DNA from: Apricaphanius iberus | Taxonomy: Eukaryota; Chordata; Actinopteri; Cyprinodontiformes; Aphaniidae | Direction: 5' to 3' | Assembly (NCBI GenBank): GCA_028564705.1 | Contig: JAPXFQ010002688.1 | Coordinates: 1,240,001-1,304,000 of the forward strand | Length of the DNA: 64,000 bases | In this document: positions 23,201 through 35,674 of the stretch, one piece after another | How positions within the stretch are numbered: the stretch's first letter is position 1 | Layout: each line of letters opens with the position of its first letter | Notes under the pieces: model-generated | Seen by the model: only the letters and a program-made list of their open reading frames with translations | Told to the model about the DNA's origin: nothing | The model's database searches: none | Program-made: the position numbers and the translations under genes

Positions 23201-25164
23201 CATAAAACAACAGAAAGGAAATTATTGGGCTCAGAATTTTACAGATCTATCATCAAAATAACCAACAGGCTTATCAAATAGTTTGATCCACTGTTGATAC
23301 TCGTCATCAAACCTCGCTATCATCATCTGCAGCAGGAAAGTGAATTGTACTGCTGTTTAACAGCTTAGTAGTAGTCTGTTTCCTCGCATTTTTACATTCC
23401 TGCTTCTTCTGTCTGTTAGCATTGTTATGAACACCCGATCACACACCTTTCTCTTAGCGGGAGAACATGACGAACAGCATCGCACCGGTTGCTGCTGTGG
23501 AAAATAATTGCGAACGGGACCGGCTGTTGGTTTTGTTGCTTTTTCTCATCGAATCTAGACGATTCACGTAGGTCGCTTATTTTATTTTTAAAACGGCGAA
23601 TATCGCAGAAAGTTGAGTGATTTTCATGTCTGTATATTAGTGACTCGCTTCCCATTGTTTCCAGATGGTTTGGTATCAGGACGTGTGAGCTGACAGAACT
23701 GACAAGTTGAACATTGTCCAATTAAAACAGACCAACCGCGGTAATGTTTTTGGTGGAGCTGTTAAGTTTAATAGTCGACTCAGAAGAAAGCTAACGTTTT
23801 GACAAAAAGCTACATCAACACAACAGTAGGCTATGTGGAGTTGAACTGGGCCGCCCCAATAACCTCTGAATAGTTCTACTTGCTAAATTGCAATGTGAGC
23901 GGCAGCCAACGAGGAGTGCATTATGTTGGCAGGATCATTTAAAAGGCAACCGCGACTATTGTGCATCTGCCCCATGTCTGATACAGCGGCGGCAGAAAAT
24001 TAAACCCCAGCCATGTTTCTACTTCAAATGGTTTAAGAAGAGCTTTAATTTAAATTTGTGTATATGTTTTCAAAACAATTTGGTTGAAAGTTGCAGAAAT
24101 GTTGAGAGGTTTTAAACATCCAACTCTACAGCTGTTTCTCTTCTCTCTCAAAATGTCAAAATATGACAGATTAGATGTGTAATTTTGAGTCAACCTTAAA
24201 ACTTTAGGTACACATTTATCAATCATATCAGATTATGCCAGTATTGGGCATTAATGTTTAGACTATATCAGTCAAAACAATATCAAACATCCCTTATTGA
24301 TACCAAATGACTCAGTCTGTTTTATGACCATCAATTATTTCTTCATAAGACATTGGTTAGTCCCTGTCAATTGCTACAAATTTAAATTTAGTTTGAAAAA
24401 ATTTGTTTTTGCTTTTTCTGCACCTAATAAGTACTTCCTGACGTAAGACCTGCTTCACCCTGAGACATCGTTGTTCTAGCAGTTTGGTGCAAAATTGAGC
24501 TTGGATTGTCTTTTGCACATCCCAATCAGTTTATTTGCTCTTGAGGGTGTCCATTTGGGTCAGATGGTGAACATTTGGAAACAGCTGGGGGTTCCTACAT
24601 AAGGATCCTCTTAAACACACATCACAACAGTTTTTTTTCTTCTTTTGAATGTGTAAAGTAGTCTAAAACCAAAAGCTCAGGAAGGGCTCCAAACTGCCAC
24701 ATAGGAAATCTGCACAATCTTTAAAAGCTAAAATTATGCCTAGAAAACGTAAAATTTAAACACACTTTATTTATTCTGCCAACAAGAATGGTCCAAGATC
24801 CAGCCAGAATTCTCCTTGAAGCTTGTTGATGGCTGCAACAATTTACAGTACAGGCGCACCCCCCTAAGGTGTGAATGTGTAATTTTTATTTAGTGTGGAT
24901 TAGAGAAAATCCATAATGATAATTGTACTTTGGGTTTCTTGCATTGCTTTGGAAGATTGTTTGGACATTTTCGAATCCGTCTCCTTGAAATATGAGCTAG
25001 GGGTAAACATTGATGTCAAAATTTTCATAGAGTTTCATACGCCTGTAAGTCAATGACAGAAATGATCCAAACAGGTCATATAATTAGCAGCAGACGCTAC
25101 GTACAGAAAGACTGACTGATCACATTTTCAGAAGCTAATTCTTCCCTTGTCCTTTAACCAACAG

Positions 25165-25227
25165 GCTGAAATAGTGAAGAGATTGAATGGGATCTGCGCA
25201 CAAGTCCTCCCCTACCTGTCTCAGGAG
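25165..25227 (+). CDS. tle5: tle5 coding exon, Q domain part 3
   Basis: This 63-bp, phase-0 exon has 21 codons, beginning AEIVKRLNGICAQVLPYLSQ and ending with E. The acceptor is caacag at 25164 and the donor gtaagc at 25228. AEIVKRLNGICAQVLPYLSQE is the TLE5 version of this segment. TLE1, TLE3 and TLE4 usually carry TEIAKRLN and an I-P-F ending instead, as I recall them. The segment continues the Q-domain helix. The intron before it is about 9.9 kb and the one after it only about 0.7 kb, so this exon and the next form a tight pair. Confidence 0.96.
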
Positions 25228-25963
25228 GTAAGCAGCATCTCTCTCACACACGCACATGCACACCCACACACAGATAAAAAGTCATCACCAACCCTCTGAC
25301 CCACAGTAATATTCCTTACATCCTGGAATGAGATCACCCTCATTCCCGCCTCATTACCTCCCTGACCCCTCACTAAGCATCTTACTTCTCTCCTCGCGTC
25401 ATTCATCATCTTTGGCTTCCAGTGTTCACTTCCACATCACTCTGCTGCTCACCCTTCCCCAGCCTCCTCACCTCGGCTCTCCTCTGCCATTTTTAATCTG
25501 TAACCTTCCTCCTACCCCCTCCTACCCCCCCCATTCCTTTATCATTCCTTTTTCCCACTCTTCCTTTCTTTGTGTGTGTGTGTGTGTCAGTGTAATAAAT
25601 GGCTGTGTGATTCAGATAAGCCGTGCTCTTATCTGCCCACGAGGGGGTTGACCTCCACCTATTATAGCACACCAGTCAACCATTCATTCACCGGTGTCAC
25701 ACTAGGCTTTTTGTGGATGCGTCGGTGTATTTGTGTGTGTATATATGACTGGATGAATAGCTAAATGTCCAGAGGGGGAGGTGCACTGCCAGGGAGGATT
25801 GTGGAGAAGTCTGTTGGGATTGTTGATATTGATCTAACCTCTCAACCTCTCTCTCCCCCTAAACTGGCCTCCCCTTGTTTCTCTCTATCCGTTATTGTCT
25901 GTCTCACTTTCTCTGTTCCTCCCCACCCCCACCACACCACATCAACACAAACTCTGTCTGCAG
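25228..25963. other. tle5: Short tle5 intron, C/T- and TG-rich
   Basis: About 0.74 kb, with CA/CACA near 25245-25272, a (TG)n at 25570-25588 and long pyrimidine runs before the acceptor at 25963. ORFs here are low-complexity artefacts and not genes. Confidence 0.8.
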
Positions 25964-26038
25964 CACCAGCAGCAGGTCCTGGCAGCCATAGAGAGGGCTA
26001 AGCAGGTCACCCCTCCAGAGATGAACTCCATCATCAGG
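25964..26038 (+). CDS. tle5: tle5 coding exon, end of Q domain
   Basis: This 75-bp, phase-0 exon has 25 codons, beginning HQQQVLAAIERAKQVTPPEM and ending NSIIR. The acceptor is ctgcag at 25963 and the donor gtaaga at 26039. It closes the Q domain with the conserved HQQQV..A.ERAKQVT stretch. The ending NSIIR rather than NAIIG matches TLE5. The acceptor lies right behind a long C/T-rich run (about 25830-25963), a strong polypyrimidine context. An in-frame reading through both ends exists but lacks family similarity, so the splice borders are preferred. Confidence 0.96.
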
Positions 26039-29000
26039 GTAAGATACTCCAGACGCTCAGCCCCATCCACGACTGTGATATTGGCTAGAAAGGTGCAAGC
26101 AATAATTGGGCTGATTAGGACTATTGTTTATTGTCATTTATTTATTATCTTATAGTTCAGAAAAACTTTATTTTTTCACCTTTTATCTTTTTTTGCGAAC
26201 TTAGAAAGAGCTTATGTGCCTCCCATGACAGCAGCATGATATTAGATACTAGCACTGCTTAGTCTAGTGTTTTCTTGATAAAAACTCGATTCTTAGGAGT
26301 GAACTAAAACTCAATGGTTGTTGGCTGTTTTTGCTGATGAAACATGTTCTTCATAGCTTTCATCAACAAACGTCTTATTCTGGAAGACAACCAAACCAAA
26401 GCTCAATAAAAGCTCTCTAAGAAAAAAAGATGCTGTTAATCTCAAATTATTCATAACCCTGGCAGATTTAGTTTTAAAGTCATTGTTTATTTAAAAAAAC
26501 AAATTTCTTTGTACAGGAATTGATGTTAAGACTGTGTAGCAGCCCAGACATAACCCTGATTTATCTGAATGAGATTCTGTAGAGGGAGCTTAATATTGGT
26601 GTAATGGCAAAGAGGCTTTCCAACCACAAAGACTTGGCACTCATTACTAAAAACAGATTGTCAAAATTCTAGTGGAAACATGCAAAATGCTTTTTGAAGA
26701 GTTTAATTGTTGAAATGTCGGTTAATATTCATGTTGTTTAAAGTTGTCATTGAGAAGTTTATGAATTCAAATGAAATGCCATTAACTTTTTTTAAATATA
26801 AACACTTTTTTTTAAATTTAAACTAATTTTTCGTTTTTTGTTCCGATCAGAGTTATAGGAAATTGAAATTTTCCTTTGACGATTATGGTGTCTCAAACCA
26901 CATAAAAACACAATCTCAAAATTGCTACAAATGTTTTTAACCTTTCTACAACTTTTGTACTCTCTAAAGTTTCCAAAAAGCCAGATTTGTAATCTTGCCT
27001 GGTCTTTCTCAGTTATCCTATAAGTTTTCCAGGGATCTTTGTAAGATGCGTTTTAGGACTTTCGCTGCTTTTTCATTAATTTTCATTTGGTTCTTTGTAC
27101 AAGAACCTGCATGTTATGAAGTGGTTGCTTAACAAATAAAGTGTCTGTTACTCCTAAATCACAAACCTACATGAGATGAATTGTGTCTGAAAATCATGTC
27201 TTTAAGAAATGAGAGCAAAGCTCTGACACGGGAGCTCATCCCTTTTACTGTATTACAAATTTTAAGCTGCTAGTACTTACAAAAACTTTTTGTAGGTGCT
27301 AAAATGGTACTGTATGTGTCTATAGGGTTTGGGATAAATTGAAGATATGGAAACTGCTAACAAAATGCCTCAAGCACCTTGAATTACTTTGTCTTAAAAG
27401 TGTGCTATAAAAATAAAATTGCCTCGCCTTGAAGGTCCAGTTAAAATTTGTTCAGCATGAAGTTTTATTAACTTAACTTTATTTTCCCAAGGACAATTTG
27501 CTGCAGTTACATTAAGAAAAGAAAAAAAGAACATGGACCACCCTCATGAACAGCAATCTTTTGACAGTAGAGTCCTGTTATGCTGATTTTATTCATCCAA
27601 CCGAAGTGATGAAGAATATCCTCCTGTTTCTCTGTCCGGATGGAAAAAGCCATCACTCTGCCCATAGTGGATGACTGGAATCAGATAGAATGACCATAGC
27701 TTTCTATGGTTGTTTACCCTTTATATTTAGCAGCCTTTTAATATTTAGATAATTAAAAGGTCAGAATTAAGGGTTTAGGAAAGCAGCTGAAGTCCAAAGA
27801 CTTATCAAAGAACTTTAGAAAGTTTGAAGAAATATTGATCTTTACTACTTTGTAAGATTATACTTCGGCACCAAAATGTAATAAAATACGGTAGTACTTT
27901 TCAGTACATCTTTAGATGTCTTCTTTGTGTTTATAAAAAAATGTGTTTTGCAATTCACAGAATCAGATTTTGTTTTAGAAATACAGAATCTTTAAATATG
28001 CTAACTGTATATTGGGACTAGACAGAAAGGTCTGCGCTGTATAAAGCACCTTCATGATTACACAGTACAATGTATGCATGCCACAAAGAACTGGCATGTA
28101 ATAAATGTTAGCCAGTTATTTAATTAATATTCATTCATCTTTTCTATGCCTATAATACATCTGGTGACTGGTTATTGTTTGATGCAGCATAAAAAGTTTG
28201 AAATGGTATGGCCTGAAAAGTGTACACTTCAACCTACCTTCTTTTTGAAAAATATAACTGTTAAATGTCGATTGTAATTATTGTTTTGTTTTTTAAAATG
28301 TTTGAAATAAACAAAGGTACAGAGTAGGTAATGGTGGTCAAGTCATTAAACTACAATTAACTTAATGCCAACACCACAGATTGCAGTCTTTTTCAACAAA
28401 ATCTTGCGGTTGTGATGGCAAACATTAACTTGTTTTTTTTTTTATTAGATTGACAGAATATCAATTATCTGAGATCTATGTTTTCTATGAATCCAAAGAA
28501 GGAGGATATAAACATTTCTTATTAGTTCTTTTAAAATATTTTTTTAATATTAGATGTGTTATGCGTATTATCATGCAGCCATAGTGCTCAGTTATATCAA
28601 AGGGATGGATTTGCTGAAGTATCCTCACCAGATGCAGGATTAATATGTGAACAAAAGAAATCTGCCTTGTTGTATTTAAATGTCAATGTCCTCTGGTTCG
28701 GTTGCAGAGGCTGGTCCTCTGTCTGTGATTTTAAACGTTTCATTTTCTTCTTTTGTAAAGAGTTCTTACCGTTAAAAGCTGAAACTTTCACATCCATCTC
28801 CTTCTGAACAGTAACTGAATCCACAGGAAGGCAAGAATATTATCGAATGAAGTTTAAAGGCGACTCGTGAAAATGAGCACACTGAATGTGTCACATGGCG
28901 CCCGTTTCTATAGACTGATGGGAATACTCAGGCTTGGAAGTTTCTCTATAAATAAAACTGTGTTAATAGTGCCGTTCCTCTGTGTTCGGCACTTTCTGCT

Positions 29001-29217
29001 GTTCCACTTGTTCTTTGTTTTCAGTTTTTATTTAATTGGGTTATAATAAGAGCTTCATTAGTTATCAATGGGTTATACAGCTGATCTTATGAATCCTAAC
29101 ATTTTAATTTCAGGACACATAACAGGGTTTATAGTAAGCTTTCTGTAGCGTTAGTTTTTTTTAAATAACCTGTATGTTTCTGTTCCTCTCTAACCCGTCT
29201 GCTTGTTTTCTTTGCAG
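26039..29217. other. tle5: tle5 last intron, AT-rich
   Basis: About 3.2 kb of AT-rich DNA. It contains an L2-like tail at about 27365-27437 (CAAGCACCTTGAATTACTTT, AAAGTGTGCTATAAAAATAA). No other recognisable element or exon is present. Confidence 0.7.
27365..27437 (+). mobile_element. L2-like LINE tail fragment
   Basis: AAGCACCTTGAATTACTTTG and GTGCTATAAAAATAAAATTG followed by CCTCGCCTTGA match the tails at 8800-8842 and 12910-12967. Confidence 0.8.
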
Positions 29218-29220
29218 CAG
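29215..29220 (+). promoter_or_regulatory. tle5: NAGNAG tandem splice acceptor of the last tle5 exon
   Basis: CAGCAG follows the pyrimidine tract. Using the first AG (29217) keeps two Gln codons, and using the second (29220) removes one Gln without changing the frame. The next codon pattern CAG CTC CAG keeps the family's QLQAHQL in either case. Confidence 0.7.
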
Positions 29221-29445
29221 CAGCTCCAGGCTCACCAGCTGTCCCAGCTTCAGGGCCTGGCCCTGCCCATGACCCCCCTGCCTCTGGGCCTGAGCCAGCC
29301 AACGCTCCCAGCCGTCACCACTTCCTCCGGTCTCTTCTCACTGTCCTCTCTGCTGGCCTCCCAGGCTCAGCTGGCCAAGGAGGAGAAGGCTTCTCGTGAC
29401 GGAGTAGACAGCCACCGTGAGGAGGATGGAGACAAGTCTGATTAG
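29218..29445 (+). CDS. tle5: tle5 last coding exon, GP-like region and stop
   Basis: This exon has 75 codons and a TAG stop. It starts QQLQAHQLSQLQGLALPMTP, passes through a Pro/Leu/Ser-rich stretch like the family's GP region, and ends with the charged tail EEDGDKSD. Ending here, with no CcN, SP or WD40 sequence, identifies TLE5: the known mammalian protein is about 197 residues and ends in a similar acidic ..KSD tail. Full-length TLE proteins bind Engrailed-type and WRPW motifs through WD40. TLE5 lacks that part and is generally viewed as a modulator or antagonist of TLE repression, and it also acts in Notch and NF-kB signalling. The acceptor cagcag is a tandem NAGNAG. I chose 29218 as the start because the family has two Q residues here. 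Confidence 0.95.
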   Translation, partial: QQLQAHQLSQLQGLALPMTPLPLGLSQPTLPAVTTSSGLFSLSSLLASQAQLAKEEKASRDGVDSHREEDGDKSD

Positions 29446-29640
29446 ATTGTGTCTCCACGTAGCTCTTTTATCAAAGAGACATTCATTTCCAGATCTGTCC
29501 TTGCAGCTTCTCTCCTGTTTTCCCATTTTTTGACCTTACCCAACGTGGGGTTCAAACTCTTCAATGCAGCTTCAGCTTTAGACCCCTAACCTATCCCATT
29601 CTGGGTAAAAGCTTTGGCACTCATAGTAAAATAATAAATA
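29446..29640 (+). terminator. tle5: Proximal tle5 3' UTR with first AATAAA
   Basis: Directly after TAG comes non-coding sequence with the first AATAAA at 29633-29638, which would give a 3' UTR of about 0.2 kb. Its context is AT-rich, and a clear downstream GT-rich element is not obvious, so it may not be the main site. Further AATAAA copies occur near 30315 and 30443, and a distal one at 35013. Confidence 0.4.
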
Positions 29641-30224
29641 TTAAAATATTTTTTTCTTTTATATCTTCTTTTTTGTTTCAGAATGATTTTTACTGTTCAT
29701 TTAGGGCATAGCTTTTGTTTATGATTTACCATTTGCGATTATTTATGATTTAGTTTGTCCACTCCTTTTTTTTCCTGGTTTCATTCTTTTTTTTTCCCCA
29801 CTCTGTTGCTCCTTCTCTGCACAGGTTCTCGTTCGGCAGAACTGATCCGTAAAACTATAAATCCCTCAACTGGTGTTAAAACAAGCAAGCTGTTAAGGTT
29901 TGGTGGATCCTTGACAAACCTTACTGCGCAGGTTTCTAACAAACTGCAGTCTCTCAAAATAAGATTGTTCTTGATATACAGAACTTCATGAATTTATTTT
30001 AAGCTTAATGTGGGTTAGAAGTTTAAATGGCATATTTTCCACATGAAAGAAGTGTTGAAACTAATGTGGCAGCCTTCACAGAAGATACTTTGATTCAAAA
30101 TTCTCCTCCCATGTAAGAAAAAAAGAATTATAGGTTTTTGTATATGTAACATTTATCAGGTGTTAAGAAAAAGCACCTTCACATTTCCCGACATTGGTCA
30201 TTTGCCTTACCGTATGACTTCATG

Positions 30225-31406
30225 CCTTGCAAAAATATTTATATCTCAAACTTTTTCACATTTTTTCATGTTACTTCTGCAGAGATTAATGCATCTTATT
30301 TTGCGACTTTAGGTGAATAAAGAATTAACTAATTAGTCATTTTAAAGTGTTTTAACTGGAATGGTGATACTTGGCTTTCTTTTTGTATCTGAAAAGGGTG
30401 GTGTGCATTTGTATTCAGCTCACTTTGTCTCCAATACCTCTAAATAAAATCCGGCAGAACCCTTTTTACCTTCAGAAGTTCCCTGATTATTAAAAACAGT
30501 CTATCTGTGTTTAATTTATTGTCCGTGTTAAAGCATGGGGAACATTAGTGAACATACAGCACCATGAAGAACAAGGAACATTGTAGAAAGGTCAGGGAGT
30601 ACATTATGGGGAAGGTTAACCCCTCACTGTCTATTTTTGGATAAAATATATAATTTTATTTTTCCAATTATATACAAAATTGACAAAAATGTTATTTATA
30701 TCACGTACAGTAGATAATTCTCTAGACATTAGCATCAGATTGTCATTAATACGGTCCTAAGTATATTTATCTAACTAATAACTATCGTCTGCTATTGGTG
30801 AGATGCATAGACAACCTTAAGATTGATTCAAGGGAAACCCACAACAGTAGTCTGCATGGTAATTAATAAAGGACGGTTTAAACATCTCATACAGCACTGT
30901 CATGCTAAGCATGGTGGCAGCATCATGCTGTGGAGAGACTTTTCTTTAGCAAGGCCAGTGGAACCTGCATCCCCAGCTCTACTGGAGGAGACCCATTGGA
31001 GGCTGTAAGGAACGAGTTATTTTTTGAATAATTCAAATGTGTATATTGGAATGGCCTAGTCAAAGTCTGGAGCTATAGTAAATCCCAACGGAAATTTTGA
31101 AGGACTAAACATCTCCGTTCGAAAACGATTAAGCTTGAGCAGTTTTGCAAAGAATGTGCATGATAATGTTCTCCGTAATGTTCTCCAGATGTGGAAGGCT
31201 GGTAGAGCTGAATAGCAGCAAATATAACTGCAGTAAAAGCCTTTCTCCTAGATATTAAAGTTTTCTGAATCCAAAATGCACAACTCACGTTTCAGGATAT
31301 TAGAAAAAAAAGTATCCTTTTTCTTGCAACTCAACATTGTTCACTACGTTGTTTAGCCTACGAAATATATTTTAGATGGGTGTTAATACCTTTGCAAGGC
31401 GTTGTA
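30225..31406 (+). mobile_element. Tc1-like element, heavily degraded
   Basis: The left end CCTTGCAAAAATATTTATAT and the right end TTAATACCTTTGCAAGGCG are inverted repeats of the common CCTTGCAAAAGTATTCATA kind. The inside, around 30905-30950, encodes KHGGSIMLWRDF, the Tc1 transposase segment near the second catalytic Asp region. Many stops are present. Confidence 0.82.
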
Positions 31407-32268
31407 CATTAGATGATCCAGCTAGTACCTTACCCAAGAGGCATCATGAATCAGAGCTGTGGTAAGCAAAACAACTGAAACCACCTAAATTCTCTGCTCC
31501 TCTGCCAACTTTTTTCATCTGTAATGTGCACATTTAATAGAGCAGACACTGGGGAGGCAGCGCAGTGTGCGTTTGACAGCAGAGGGCAGCTCGCCTTTGA
31601 ACAATCCTCCAAAGGTTTTTGCTCCTGCAAGAACAAGACAACGGCAGCGTAGAGGCCAAGTCTGATGGGGGATCGTTTATTTATGCTGAAGTGCACAGGA
31701 ACTGGACTGTGGATATTTACCTCTGCATGCAGACAGTCCACACCTTTAATCAAAAAAGATAATCTCCATTAGTTTGTGTTGGTTTCTAAATAATCCAAGC
31801 AAAACAACATAAACAGGCATAAACGATTACTATTCTCAGATGAAACCTGGAAGTGTAAGGATGTTTGAAAACTTAAAACAAAAACCTAAAGTATGTTTAC
31901 TGCCTGCTACTTAATGCAATGAATTAAGTATGAAATGAAAATTAGGCCTTGATAAATGAATAAAGAACTTCTGCAGTTTTTGTGAGAAACCTATTGTACG
32001 ATTCAGCTGAGAAACAAGCTAAGGGTGACACATTTGCAATTTCAGAGAGGCAATAACCTGGTTGAATAAGTGTGCCCCCTTTGTTGAAGGATTGTTTAAA
32101 TCAATTTCAGGATTCGGTCCTCTTTGGTAGGAGTTTTTGAACTGTCAAGATTCAACCTAGGCAATATCTCCTTCCCCTTTCAAAAGTCCTCTATATTCTG
32201 TTCAACAGCCCTCTTCAGATTACCCTACAGGTTTTTCTTGTCAGAGTTCGTTCATACACCGTCTAGAC

Positions 32269-32693
32269 CAGTGGTGTCAAACTAATTTCCATTTTGAGCC
32301 ACATCACGATCATGAATGTCCTTAAAGGGCCGGTTGTGGCGGAAAGTATTGAGAAAACTGTCAACTAAATGTTAAAGTATTAATTTGTGTATCTGCATTC
32401 TGCAAGTTCTTCTTAAAATAATACTGAGCATCATTTCACAATCAATTCAGTTTATTTATATAGCACTCGTTCACAACAGATGTAATCTTAAGGAATGTTA
32501 CAAGAAAAGTAATTTGATGGGATTTAGGAATATTCAAATAAATTTTGATTTGATTTGACACATAAAATAGTATTTAGGTTCACAAAAATAGAACTTAAAG
32601 GTCATATTTAGATGGTCCTATAGAGTTTGAAGGGCCAGTTAAATGGCTATGGCGGTCCGGATTTGGCCCCCAGGCCTTGAGTTTGACACGTGG
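32269..32693. mobile_element. Nonautonomous hAT element, with an inner L2-type fragment
   Basis: It begins CAGTGGTGTCAAACT and ends AGTTTGACACGTGG, the typical hAT ends, with GGGCCGG and GGTCCGGATTTGGCCC just inside. The inner piece TCAATTCAGTTTATTTATAT followed by AGCACTCGTTCACAAC (about 32438-32520) is another fish repeat. The flanks match only partly as an 8-bp duplication. Confidence 0.8.
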
Positions 32694-34463
32694 TATAGGC
32701 TATTCTAAACCCATGTTCTTTTTTTTCTGGTAAAATCCTCTCAGTAATTTAGATTTATACTCAGACTCACCCCCCAAAAATTAAATCCCTTTTAATCATA
32801 TGCCACGAAAGTGAACCAGAGCATGATCCTGCCACCGCCATAGTTCTTATTTTGGTACGCTAATCTTTTGGTGATGTACCAGTATGCTATTTTTTTTTTT
32901 TTGTTGTTGTTGTTGCCAAAATGGAGTTGAAGTCTAGAAGTTTGGTTCTAATAGACTATTACAGATTCTCCCACAAGATTTTGGCCTGCATGCGTTTCTG
33001 TGGTCTGTCTTGCAACCCTACTCTTTTGTCACTTAAAACACAACAGGTATTAACCAAAAGTTCCAGCAGTTTCTTTAGAGTGGATGTTAACCTTTTGGGA
33101 GTCTCCCTGATCAGTTTCAGAAAACACAATCAACTTCGGAGATATGTCTACTATTGCACATTTCTAAAACTGTTGAAGACTGTCTTTATTATACCTAGAT
33201 GTATGTGTAATACTATGGGTTTTGTAGCTTAATTGAATTTCACATTTTCGTTCATCTTTAACCTCTCTGAACCCTAAAGCTCTAGCTTAAAGATACAAAT
33301 CTGTAGGAAATTCCAACAAAAGATTTTGGTGCAACTAGTCAACCGTAATTCAGGATAGATGTGTAATGGTTCACAGGTGTGCACCTTGGCAAGCAGGTTA
33401 TTTTTTAAATTAATTATTTAAACTGTGAAGAAATTTATTTTCCAGTTGAATTGGACAGGGTATATATCACATCACGATGGAAAAATAAAAAAAAATCTTT
33501 TTATCAAGGTGTCCTGCTGTTTTACATCCCTAAAACCCGACTTTTTCACAGACGAGTGTGAGTTTTTGAGATCTGATGTATTCTTTACTTTTTTTAAACT
33601 CTTATATACTATCATATGAATGCCGTGTTACTGTTACAACCCAAATATATAGGAGGTTAAATTCACATTTACCTGAGAAAAGTTTAATGAGAAAAAAGTG
33701 TTGGTTTTTTTCCACTTCAGCCGAACCAGAACCAGGCCATCATATTTTAGAGAATTTAAGAGTTAAACTCATTTATATCTCATATACTTCTGAATTTACT
33801 GAAAGGTTGGGCTTTTTTAGCTGTTCATCACCTTTATTGGACCTCAGAATTAAGCAAGAAAGAAGTGAAAGTTTAGTTGAACTCTGTAAAAACACACATA
33901 CTGTACACTTCCTTTTGTTTTTTCAGCTGAATTGCTCAACCAATTGCTGTCCTTTCATTCATTACAGAAGCCGAAATAGAATTTCTGGGAAGACGATGAA
34001 ACTAATTTTATTAGCTAGAACATTTACTCACAAAAAGGGAGACTCCTTTGGATGCTTGATGTAGTAGAAGCAGTGAAAATTTAACAGATATTTTAAGTTT
34101 TCATGGGATTTTCAAATAAACCCAAGCAAAATTCAATTCTCCAAAGGTAAACATTTCCTTTAATTAATCCTGCTGTTGTATATCTATGTATATACATGGC
34201 ACATTATGTATAAACAAGTGTACAGATCCAGTGTTCAGTGATAAAACAACTGAAACTACTTCACATGCTTGTGAATTAAGCTTGCAGCAAATTCTCACAT
34301 GATGCTTGTATCTTGCCACATCCTTCAGTTGTCTTAGTGATGCGCAGATGATGTGTAGACTGAGAGCGAAACGCACATCAATGCATGTCTGCAGGGAACA
34401 GATTGATTTTGTTCTAGTGGAGAGACGTTTTTTAAGAAACTTTGTGATAAATGCACTTGATTT

Positions 34464-34486
34464 CCCCCCCCCCCCCCCTTTTTTTT
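34464..34486. repeat. C15-T8 homopolymer run
   Basis: Fifteen C are followed directly by eight T. Confidence 0.95.
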
Positions 34487-34689
34487 CAAACTGTACTCAA
34501 TATAATCTAGAAGAACCACAAAGCTTGTGATATAAAGAAATGGAACTCTGTCTTTGTACAAGTAGTCAGAGGTGCTTGCCTCTCTATACATTTATACATA
34601 GAAAGCTTTATGTGTATATGGCTGCATCTTCTCTTGTCTGTCCTGGATGATTTTTTTGGTATTGTGTTACAAAACCAATGTGACACCTG

Positions 34690-35030
34690 AGAGGGAAACA
34701 AACTGCAGTACATTCACCTTTTTTACCCTTTGACCCCTGTCTTCTTTTTTCATCCAGAGTCTCCCCTTTCCTCCCCGACTTCCTGCCCTCATAGTGTGAA
34801 ACATTGTAAGCGTTTTGAGCTTTGTAAAGGTCTTTTTTTTTAATAATTATTTTGTGTATAATGTAAAACGAAAAGTGTGTACTTTGGCAGAAAAATGTGT
34901 GTCTGAATCCATAGCTTCATTTAAACCAAAAAAAAGGAAAAAAATTGCAACAAAATCTACTATAAATAATATGAAATGTTCTGCAGTAAGGAAGGACTTC
35001 TGGTGCCTTACAAATAAAGTCAATCCAATC
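34690..35030 (+). terminator. Possible distal 3' UTR end with AATAAA
   Basis: A non-repeat stretch ends in TGCCTTACAAATAAAGTC, with AATAAA at 35013-35018, and T/GT-rich sequence follows within about 60-90 bases. It looks like the end of a transcript on the + strand. The only + strand gene seen upstream is tle5. A 5.5-kb UTR crossing a Tc1 and a hAT insertion is possible but unproven, and it could belong to an unseen transcript. Confidence 0.3.
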
Positions 35031-35674
35031 AAAGCAAAATGTCAGTGGTTTTATTTGAGGTTGAAGCGTTCTCTTATGGATGGAGTTGTTTGTTTATATG
35101 TATAGCGCAGTGAAATGTTTGTTGCCTCCTTGCAGATTTCAGCTGTTTCTGCTTTTTATATCGGTTTTGATTGTTTCAGATCATTGAACAAACTTTAAAA
35201 TGTCCTTTAAAGAAAAAAAACTGTCAAAATTACCCAAGCTTTATGTGAAAAATTAAATGCCTCTTTGACCTAATAACTGGCTTTGCCACTATTGAAGGTA
35301 AGAACGGCAATCAAGTGTTTGGAATAACTAGCGATAAGTGTTTTACATCATTGTGGATGAAAATTGTTTACAGAAGTTTTTCAATTCAGGATTTCTAACA
35401 CAAACAGCCTTTTTTCAGGTCACCTAAAATCATTTCTCTTAGTGTTTTGTACATGCACCGCCAAATTGAGCTATTGCAGTAATGGAGGTAATACCCAGAA
35501 TAGAAACATTTATCCGAGTATACATGGTCGGTAAAAAATAGAATCATTAAAGGTGAACCTGGCATGAAATATGCATTTTTTTTAAGGCTTTTGATCGTAC
35601 CTTTTAGTTCCCCCCCATTGATGCATACTCCAACCACACCAATTCCTCATACTGAGCAAGCATGTAACGACAAT

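Larger units (their letters stand above)
15312..25164. other. tle5: tle5 intron of ~9.9 kb
   Basis: The intron contains a poly-C run, an interspersed repeat at 15486-15795, three TG tracts, nested hAT elements, a Tc1 remnant and other AT-rich DNA. The block 20990-21260 looks non-repetitive and moderately GC-rich. The block 21930-23900 has CTCGAGTTACTCGAG-type and CAGTGTTTCCTCTAGGATTT-type motifs that are common at fish hAT ends, so it is probably decayed transposon. No exon is supported inside. Confidence 0.65.

Noticed and set aside
33576..34064. 162-codon + strand ORF
   Set aside because: No family resemblance, AT-rich biased composition, no splice context and no support from neighbouring frames. 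It is probably a chance frame.
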